DNA from: an uncultured Erysipelotrichaceae bacterium
Lineage (GTDB): Bacteria; Bacillota_I; Bacilli_A; Acholeplasmatales; Anaeroplasmataceae
Assembly: GCA_902796895.1 (NCBI GenBank)
Contig: CADBQV010000111.1
Span: 1-11,684 of the forward strand
Reading direction: 5' to 3'
DNA length: 11,684 nt
In this document: positions 1 to 5,722 of the stretch, one piece after another
Layout: each line of letters starts with the position of its first letter
How positions within the stretch are numbered: the first letter of the stretch is position 1
Made by a program: the position numbers and the translations under genes
The notes under the pieces: model-generated
What the model was told of the DNA's origin: nothing
The model's input: the letters and a program-made list of their open reading frames with translations, nothing else
The model's database searches: none

Positions 1-66
1 GATTTAGAAATAGGTATAATAGATGGAAAACAAGAATTATATGATTTCTTTTTGGGTATAAATTAA
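1..66 (+). CDS. 3' end of an unidentified gene (partial)
   Basis: The first 21 codons of the window are open in frame 1 and end with TAA at 64-66. The visible C-terminus ends in YDFFLGIN. The stop lies 10 nt before the start of the next gene, whose ribosome binding site (AAAAGGA, 65-71) overlaps it, so this is probably the upstream member of the same operon. The fragment is too short to assign a family, and it is called mainly because of its position and open frame. Confidence 0.5.
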   Translation, partial: DLEIGIIDGKQELYDFFLGIN

Positions 67-76
67 AAGGAATAAT

Positions 77-1981
77 ATGGAAAATATCAATAAGGTAGTT
101 AAAGAAAGAGTCAATCATTTAAAAAGTAGCAATAAAGATTTTAAAGCTATAATGGATGGCATGTTTTTAAATAAAAATAATATATTTGCTGAAACAAATG
201 ATGGCTATAAAATAACTAAATATACATATGGTGATTTAGAAAATAAAATTAATGATATAGCTTATAGCATTAATAAATTATATCCAGACTTATTAGATTC
301 TTATATAGGTATTATGCAAGAATCAACAATAGAATGGACATATATCTTTTTTGCAATAATTAAAAGTGGTAATAAACCATATTTAATTAATCTAAAGCAT
401 CCAAAGAAATTAATTAATTCACTATTAAAAAGCTTAGATATTAAATATTCTATAGGTTTAAAAGATTTAGAATATGATACATTATTTATTAATTTAAATG
501 ACTTAAATTTAAAATGTGAAAATGATTATAAATTTAATTATGCTAATGAAATGGCACTATCTACAAGTGCTACTACGATGAAAGAAAAAATAATCTTTTA
601 TAGTGGTAATGAAATAGCTAATCAAATATTAAATTGTGAAGGAATATTAAAAGAAAATAAGCAAATAAAAAAGCATTATAAAGGCTATTTAAAACAATTA
701 GTATTCTTACCTTTATATCATATCTTTGGTTTTATGGCTACATTCATGTGGTTTTCATATTTCGGTAGGTGTATGGTATTTTTAAATGATTATTCAAAAG
801 ATACTATATTAAATACTATTAAAAAACATGAAGTAACTCATATATTTGCAGTGCCTCTATTTTGGAATACAATAGAAAAAACAATTAATGCTGAGTTAAA
901 ACAAAAAGATATTAAATTACAAAATAAATTTAAAAAAGGTCAAAAATTAACTATACTTTTACAAAAATTATTTAAATCATATGGCATTAATAAATCTAAA
1001 AAAATAATGAAGGATATTACAAATAATTTATTTGGTAAAAGCGTAATGTTTTGTATAAGTGGTGGATCTTATATTAAAGATTCTACATTATATTTAATTA
1101 ATTCACTTGGATATCCACTATATAATGGATATGGAATGTCTGAAATAGGTATTACATCAGTGACACTTGGTGGAATAAATGATAGACTTAAAAATTCAAT
1201 TGGAAAAAGATTTGGTTCTGTTGAATATAAAATAGAAAATAATCACCTATTTGTTCGTGGTACATCTATAAGCCATAAAATGAAAATAGATGGTGTTATT
1301 TATAATTACAAATTAGAAGATTGGTTTGATACATCTGATATTGTTCATGAAATTAATGATTATTATTATATAGACGGAAGATTTGATGATTTATTTATTT
1401 CAGCTAATGGTGAAAATATCAATCCTGATTTAATTGAAAAAGAATTTAATTTAGATAAGGCTGAAAATATATCAGTAATAGATATAGATAATAAATTATC
1501 ATTAATAATTCAAATAAATGAATACTTACCTAAATCATCTATTGATAATATATATAATGATGTAATAAATATTAATAATAAACTTGATATGACACATCGT
1601 GTTGAAAAAATCTATTTTACATATAATCCAATTAAAAATAGTGAAGCTATAAAGGTATCAAGACAATATCTAAAAGCTAATTTAAAAAATAATAATATTA
1701 CATTAATTAATTATGAAAATATTAAAGAATCAAAATTAAATGTTGATTCAAATATCTTATTAAAGGTTAAAGAATGTATGGCAAATACATTATCTATAGA
1801 TATTAATGATATTAAAGATACTGATAATTTCTTTTTTGATTTAGAAGCATCATCACTTGATTATTTTGATTTAATTTCTAAAATTAATGATACATTTGAT
1901 ATTAAATTATTATTTGAAAATCAAAATCTACAAACAGCTATTTCTATCGCAAAAGAAGTAGAAAGAGTATTATCATTATGA
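77..1981 (+). CDS. AMP-forming acyl ligase with C-terminal acyl carrier domain
   Basis: A 634-residue adenylate-forming enzyme of the ANL superfamily followed by a carrier domain. It is expected to activate a carboxylic, probably fatty, acid with ATP and load it on its own phosphopantetheine arm in the cytosol. Adenylation motifs are readable: YNGYGMSEIG at 349-358, WFDTSD at 416-421, GRFDD at 434-438, NGENINP at 444-450, and a candidate A10 lysine K526 in AIKVSR. The ATP P-loop is odd: STSATTMKEK at 162-171 lacks the usual glycines of TSGTTGxPKG. Residues from about 563 form the carrier, with SSLD at 592-595 where DSL is usual; Ser593 is the predicted pantetheine site. AAAAGGA at 65-71 supports the start. 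Its stop overlaps the start of the acyltransferase gene (ATGA), so the two are probably translationally coupled. The substrate is unknown; an acyl-ACP synthetase (Aas-like) role is inferred from the neighbours. Confidence 0.85.
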   Translation: MENINKVVKERVNHLKSSNKDFKAIMDGMFLNKNNIFAETNDGYKITKYTYGDLENKINDIAYSINKLYPDLLDSYIGIMQESTIEWTYIFFAIIKSGNKPYLINLKHPKKLINSLLKSLDIKYSIGLKDLEYDTLFINLNDLNLKCENDYKFNYANEMALSTSATTMKEKIIFYSGNEIANQILNCEGILKENKQIKKHYKGYLKQLVFLPLYHIFGFMATFMWFSYFGRCMVFLNDYSKDTILNTIKKHEVTHIFAVPLFWNTIEKTINAELKQKDIKLQNKFKKGQKLTILLQKLFKSYGINKSKKIMKDITNNLFGKSVMFCISGGSYIKDSTLYLINSLGYPLYNGYGMSEIGITSVTLGGINDRLKNSIGKRFGSVEYKIENNHLFVRGTSISHKMKIDGVIYNYKLEDWFDTSDIVHEINDYYYIDGRFDDLFISANGENINPDLIEKEFNLDKAENISVIDIDNKLSLIIQINEYLPKSSIDNIYNDVININNKLDMTHRVEKIYFTYNPIKNSEAIKVSRQYLKANLKNNNITLINYENIKESKLNVDSNILLKVKECMANTLSIDINDIKDTDNFFFDLEASSLDYFDLISKINDTFDIKLLFENQNLQTAISIAKEVERVLSL

Positions 1982-3246
1982 TAATTTTATATATTATTGG
2001 TTATATATTTGCTTGGCCAGTACAATTTATATTTTTTAAAAAGAAAGTATATTATGAGGATAAAAAGGATACAAATAGAAAAGTTAAAGGTGGAGCTTTA
2101 ATTATATCTAATCATAAAAGCTTATTTGATTTTATGATGTCTATGTTTTTATTCTATTTTAAAAAATTATATTGTATCATGTCTGAATTAATATATTCAC
2201 ATGGACCAATTTTATCTTTACTTACTACCGTTATGGGTGGTATAAAAACAGATAGAAAAAAATATGATTTTTCATTTATTGATAAATCAGTTAATTTATT
2301 AAATAAAAATAAATTATTAATGATTTATCCCGAAGGAAGAATCAATAAAGAAAATAGCTTAGCTAAATTTCATCCTACATATATTTTAATTGCTTTAAAA
2401 TCTAATAAGCCTATAATTCCTATCTATACTGATGGTAAATATAGCTTATTTAAAAGAACAAGAGTAGTAATTGGTAAAAAAATATATTTAAGAGATTATA
2501 CAAATAGCTTAAATCCAGATAAAGAAGAAATTGAAAGATTAAATAATATTATCAAAAACAAAATTAATGAATTAAAAAGAATATATCAAAATAAATTAAA
2601 TGATGAATTATACCCTAATAAAGGCCTACACTTTAAATATTTTTCTAAGGACATGGGAAGAATATTAACATTTATATTAAATGGATGGTATCGCCTAAAA
2701 GTATTTAATAAGGGAAGACATAAAAAGAATTTAAAAATTAAGGGTGGTGCCGTGGTATTTGCCAACCACACATCTTTTGCTGACCCACTACTTACAATAA
2801 ATGCATATTGGCGAAGAAGAATATATATAGTTACTGCCGAAGTCTTATTTGATGGTCATCCTAAAAGATCTAAGCTACTTGAAAAAATAGGATGTATAAG
2901 AGTAGATAGAAACACAAATGATATTGATGCTTATAAAAAGATAATAGATGTACTTAAGGCAGGAAATATCGTTGTAGTATTCGGTCCAGGACATATCGAT
3001 GTAGGTGAGAATGAAGATTATAAGGATGGTGCTGTACTATTCGCATCTAAAGCAAAAGTACCAATTTATCCTATATATATTTGTAAAAGAGAAAAGAAAT
3101 TCGAAAGATTTAAATTAATATGTGGCGAAAGATATGATATCGATTATTCTAAGAGATTAAAGGAAGAAGATGTAACTAAAATAACTAATGATTTAAAGAA
3201 TAAAATAATGGAATTAAGGGATAATTATAAAGATGGCAAATTTTAG
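1978..3246 (+). CDS. Tandem PlsC-type (lyso)phospholipid acyltransferase
   Basis: A 422-residue protein made of two PlsC/LPLAT domains. Members transfer acyl chains from acyl-ACP or acyl-CoA to glycerophosphate or lysophospholipids at the inner membrane face. A hydrophobic segment at about 2-20 should anchor it. Domain 1 has NHKSLFD (catalytic His46 and Asp51) and YPEGRI at 117-122. Domain 2 has NHTSFAD (His264 and Asp269), but the expected EGTR block reads FGPGHID at 335-341, so the conserved Glu and Arg are absent. Domain 2 may therefore bind its acyl acceptor differently or be impaired. The start overlaps the ligase stop by 4 nt, and the end overlaps the LRAT-like gene by 14 nt, so the three should be co-expressed. 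The family call is firm; substrate and the order of acylation are unknown. Both domains are in one open frame with no sign of frameshift. Confidence 0.88.
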   Translation: MIILYIIGYIFAWPVQFIFFKKKVYYEDKKDTNRKVKGGALIISNHKSLFDFMMSMFLFYFKKLYCIMSELIYSHGPILSLLTTVMGGIKTDRKKYDFSFIDKSVNLLNKNKLLMIYPEGRINKENSLAKFHPTYILIALKSNKPIIPIYTDGKYSLFKRTRVVIGKKIYLRDYTNSLNPDKEEIERLNNIIKNKINELKRIYQNKLNDELYPNKGLHFKYFSKDMGRILTFILNGWYRLKVFNKGRHKKNLKIKGGAVVFANHTSFADPLLTINAYWRRRIYIVTAEVLFDGHPKRSKLLEKIGCIRVDRNTNDIDAYKKIIDVLKAGNIVVVFGPGHIDVGENEDYKDGAVLFASKAKVPIYPIYICKREKKFERFKLICGERYDIDYSKRLKEEDVTKITNDLKNKIMELRDNYKDGKF

Positions 3247-3601
3247 TTTGAAGGATGCAAAATATGCAGATATAATTAGAGTTAAAATAAGAGATGATTA
3301 TTATCATTATGGCATATTTGAAAATGAAAATTCAGTATATGAATTTGGTTCTGCCAAAGATGCATTTAAAACTGATAGTAAGGATATAAGTGTTATTAAT
3401 GTTACAATTAAAGAATTCTTAGATGGTAAATTCTTAGAAGTAAGAGAATATTCATTAAAAGAAAAATTTAAAAAGAATAAGCCAGATATTATAATAAAAA
3501 AAGCCAAGGAAAGACTTGGTGAAAAGGGATATAATATTATATCTAATAATTGCCTACATTTTGTAAATGAATGTGTATTTAATAAAAAGGATGTAAAATG
3601 A
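3233..3601 (+). CDS. LRAT-like thiol acyltransferase/hydrolase domain protein
   Basis: A 122-residue protein that looks like a minimal LRAT (lecithin:retinol acyltransferase) domain, a circularly permuted branch of the NlpC/P60 cysteine-enzyme superfamily. In LRAT proteins a Cys takes an acyl group from a phospholipid and passes it to an alcohol, amine or water. Visible landmarks are YADIIRV near the start, HYGIF with His25, and NNCLHFVNEC with the predicted nucleophile Cys107, matching the NCEHF signature. The usual second His lies 12 residues after the first; here that position is Glu37 in VYEFG, so the third polar residue differs. No signal peptide is seen. The start ATG lies inside the end of the acyltransferase gene, with AAGGGA at 3216-3221 upstream. 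It is the last gene before a terminator. Placement after an acyl ligase and acyltransferases supports a lipid role; cysteine hydrolase or amidase activity remains possible. Confidence 0.78.
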   Translation: MANFSLKDAKYADIIRVKIRDDYYHYGIFENENSVYEFGSAKDAFKTDSKDISVINVTIKEFLDGKFLEVREYSLKEKFKKNKPDIIIKKAKERLGEKGYNIISNNCLHFVNECVFNKKDVK

Positions 3602-3603
3602 TT

Positions 3604-3638
3604 GGAAGGAATAAAAAATCCTTCCTTTTATTTATTTT
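3604..3638 (+). terminator. Rho-independent terminator of the lipid operon
   Basis: GGAAGGA (3604-3610) pairs perfectly with TCCTTCC (3619-3625) around an 8-nt A-rich loop, followed by TTTTATTTATTTT. It begins 3 nt after the TGA of the LRAT-like gene and separates it from the next promoter. Confidence 0.85.
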
Positions 3639-3641
3639 AAA

Positions 3642-3670
3642 TTGTAAAAGTTTTATTTATTATTTATAAT
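3642..3670 (+). promoter_or_regulatory. Sigma-A-type promoter of the DUF2130/pectate-lyase operon
   Basis: TTGTAA (3642-3647) and a perfect TATAAT (3665-3670) are separated by exactly 17 nt, just after the terminator of the previous operon. Transcription would start near 3677, only about a dozen bases before the ATG at 3690, so the ribosome binding site AAAGGTGAT (3676-3684) would be at the very 5' end of the message. No other convincing promoter is seen before 8488, so this one may drive all six following genes. Confidence 0.72.
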
Positions 3671-3689
3671 AAAATAAAGGTGATTAGCA

Positions 3690-5051
3690 ATGAAGAAATT
3701 AAATGTAATTATAAAGGATAAAAACACATTAGTATTAAATGAAGAAGGTAGTGTTGGTGATTTAATTGATTTAACTGAATTAAAATCAGTTGATTTAACT
3801 AATATTGAATCACAAATAGATGATAATAAGGATAAATTATATAATCAAAAATTAGATTTATATATTAATAACAGCAAAAAAGAATTTATGCTTGAAAAAG
3901 AAAATGCATTAAAGGATTTAAATAATCAAATTGATGAATTAAAAAAAGAAATAGAAATTGAAAAGAATAAAAATATAGATGCATTAAAATTAAAAGAATT
4001 AGAATTAAATAATAAATTTAAAGAATATGAAATAAAAGAAAAAGAAAAGGTATCTTTATTAATTAACGAAAAAGAAGAAAAAATCAAAAAATTAGAAAAT
4101 GAAATAAATGAATTTAATTTAAAAAAGGAATTAGAAATAAAAGATAAATTAAATGAAAAAGAATTAAATATTATAAAGCTTAATTCTGAAATTAAAAACA
4201 TTAAAGCTAATGCCTTATTAAATGAAAAAAGAATCAAAGAAGAATTTGATTATAAAATAAAAGGTAAAGATGAAGAAATAGCATTTTATAAAGATTTTAA
4301 ATCAAAACAATCAACTAAAATGCTTGGTGAAACATTAGAGCAACACTGTGAAATATCATTTAATTCTATCAGAATGACAGCATTTCCTAATGCTTATTTT
4401 GAAAAGGATAATGATGTTGTTGAAGGAACTAAAGGAGATTTTATCTTTAGAGAAAAAACAGATGATGGTATTGAATTTTTATCAATCATGTTTGAAATGA
4501 AAAATGAAGCTGATTTAACATCTACAAAGCATAAAATATCAGATTTTTTCGATAAATTAGATAAGGATAGAAAAAATAAGAAATGTGAATATGCCATTAT
4601 AGTTACAACACTTGAGGCAGATAGTGAATTATATAATAATGGTATTGTAGATGTATCATATAAATATCCTAAAATGTATGTAATAAGACCACAATTTTTT
4701 ATTCCTATTATTACACTTTTAAGAAATTCAGCATTAAATAATATTGAAACATTGAGAGAATTAAATGTCATAAGAGAACAAAATATCGATATATCTAATT
4801 TTGAAGATAATATGAATGAATTTAAAGATAAATTCTCTAAAAATTATGATTCAGCAGTCTTACATTTTTCTAAAGCAATTGAAGAAATAGATAAAAGTAT
4901 TTCTCATCTACAAAAAATAAAGGATGAATTATTAACAAGTCAAAATCAATTAAGACTCGCAAACGATAAAGCACAGGATTTAACTGTTAAGAAATTAACT
5001 AGGGGAAATCCTACAATGAAAAAAATGTTTGATGATATTAAAAAGGACTAA
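3690..5051 (+). CDS. DUF2130-like coiled-coil protein with nuclease-like core
   Basis: A 453-residue cytosolic protein resembling the DUF2130 family, whose function is not established. Residues 1-50 are a small leading region. About 55-205 is a long, highly charged Lys/Glu/Asn/Leu heptad-like coiled coil. The conserved core at about 210-355 begins KMLGETLEQHCE (210-221) and continues with GDF (Asp250) and FEMKNE (268-273). The D-x18-E-x-K spacing (Asp250, Glu269, Lys271) on predicted beta strands resembles a PD-(D/E)XK nuclease active site; that reading is mine. A second helical region with the end VKKLTRGNPTMKKMF follows. A coiled coil before a nuclease-like core recalls RmuC, but sequence similarity is not evident. 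It is first in its operon, 3 nt before the acetyltransferase gene, and carries no signal peptide. The shared transcript with a pectate lyase may be incidental. RBS AAAGGTGAT fixes the start. Confidence 0.75.
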   Translation: MKKLNVIIKDKNTLVLNEEGSVGDLIDLTELKSVDLTNIESQIDDNKDKLYNQKLDLYINNSKKEFMLEKENALKDLNNQIDELKKEIEIEKNKNIDALKLKELELNNKFKEYEIKEKEKVSLLINEKEEKIKKLENEINEFNLKKELEIKDKLNEKELNIIKLNSEIKNIKANALLNEKRIKEEFDYKIKGKDEEIAFYKDFKSKQSTKMLGETLEQHCEISFNSIRMTAFPNAYFEKDNDVVEGTKGDFIFREKTDDGIEFLSIMFEMKNEADLTSTKHKISDFFDKLDKDRKNKKCEYAIIVTTLEADSELYNNGIVDVSYKYPKMYVIRPQFFIPIITLLRNSALNNIETLRELNVIREQNIDISNFEDNMNEFKDKFSKNYDSAVLHFSKAIEEIDKSISHLQKIKDELLTSQNQLRLANDKAQDLTVKKLTRGNPTMKKMFDDIKKD

Positions 5052-5054
5052 TAT

Positions 5055-5594
5055 ATGGATATAATTGATCAAAGAATAAAAGATGAAAAAAGAAAAGAAG
5101 AAATGATTCGTTCTGAAATATTATGTCATAAATTTAATATGGCAATACCTTATAGTAGTGAAGCTAAAAAATATTTAGATGAATTATTAGTTAATGGATA
5201 TAATAACAGTACTATAAAAGCACCAATATATATTAATAGAGCGAATAATATTTATATTGGTAAAAATTGTTCAATTCAACCATATTTTAAAGCTATGACA
5301 TCAGGTAAGATTTATATTGGAAATAATGTAATGATAGCAATGAATGTATCACTTATATCAAATAATCATAATTTATACGATAGATTATTATTAGAAGTCA
5401 AACCAGTAAAAATATTAGATAATGCCTGGATTGGGGCAGGCGCTATAATATTACCTGGAGTAACTATAGGAAAATATGCAGTAGTAGGTGCCGGAAGCGT
5501 AGTAACAAAAGATGTCTTAGATTATGAAGTAGTAGCAGGAAATCCTGCAAAAGTAATAAAAACATTAGATAAAGAAAAATTCAAGGAGGCTTAA
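5055..5594 (+). CDS. Hexapeptide-repeat sugar O-acetyltransferase (Maa/LacA/NodL type)
   Basis: A 179-residue acetyl-CoA-dependent transferase of the left-handed beta-helix class, close to the usual 180-200 residues of maltose/galactoside O-acetyltransferases. Residues 1-50 look like the helical Maa N-terminal domain (KFNMAIP at 26-32). Irregular hexapeptide repeats follow (IYIGKNC, IYIGNNV, AWIGAGAIILPGVTIGK, VVGAGSVV), then the typical AGNPAKVIK end. His105 in SNNHNLYDR is the predicted catalytic base. Enzymes of this family acetylate the 6-hydroxyl of sugars, often as detoxification or as modification of glycans; the acceptor here is unknown. It starts 3 nt after the DUF2130-like gene, with AAGGA (5043-5047) as ribosome binding site, and its stop directly abuts the next ATG. 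A serine or nodulation-type acetyltransferase is a less likely alternative. Confidence 0.88.
   Translation: MDIIDQRIKDEKRKEEMIRSEILCHKFNMAIPYSSEAKKYLDELLVNGYNNSTIKAPIYINRANNIYIGKNCSIQPYFKAMTSGKIYIGNNVMIAMNVSLISNNHNLYDRLLLEVKPVKILDNAWIGAGAIILPGVTIGKYAVVGAGSVVTKDVLDYEVVAGNPAKVIKTLDKEKFKEA
5583..5589 (+). promoter_or_regulatory. Strong Shine-Dalgarno for the 38-residue peptide
   Basis: AAGGAGG, a perfect anti-16S match, sits 5 nt before the ATG at 5595 and inside the last codons of the acetyltransferase gene. It is the strongest such site in the + strand operons here, and it is the main argument that the short following ORF is translated. Confidence 0.8.
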
Positions 5595-5711
5595 ATGGAA
5601 TACGTTAAACCAGTAATTACAGATGAAGAAATAGAAATTGAAGATATTGTATTGGTATCATCTTTTGACGAAGGATTTATTGATGATAGCCAAGGTATAA
5701 GCATTATATAG
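5595..5711 (+). CDS. 38-residue acidic peptide, KPVI-type small protein
   Basis: An ORF of 38 codons starting immediately after the acetyltransferase stop and ending 11 nt before the pectate lyase start. It begins MEYVKPVITDEEIEIED and ends GFIDDSQGISII. It is strongly acidic, has one Lys and no Arg or Cys, and has no signal peptide or membrane segment. The beginning, Y-x-KP-V-I followed by acidic residues and a hydrophobic-Ser stretch (IVLVSS), resembles the short peptides with a YEKPxI-like leader that I recall from gut Firmicutes, some of which are suspected ribosomal peptide precursors. No maturase, transporter or peptidase is nearby, so a bacteriocin-like role is not supported. The perfect ribosome binding site and exact fit between two genes argue for real translation. 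It could also act as a leader that couples translation to the lyase gene. Confidence 0.68.
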   Translation: MEYVKPVITDEEIEIEDIVLVSSFDEGFIDDSQGISII

Positions 5712-5722
5712 GGGGATAAAAT

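Noticed and set aside
2586..3507. Short - strand frames at 2586-2771 and 3307-3507
   Set aside because: They lie fully inside well-supported + strand genes and resemble no protein family.
3926..4771. Open frames on the - strand opposite the DUF2130-like gene (3926-4237, 4394-4771)
   Set aside because: They are shadow frames of a Lys/Glu/Asn-rich coiled-coil gene, giving Phe/Ser-rich nonsense proteins with no ribosome binding site.
5665..5702. Possible internal promoter before the pectate lyase (TTGACG and TATAAG)
   Set aside because: The two boxes are 25 nt apart, too far for a sigma-A promoter, and they lie inside the small peptide gene.
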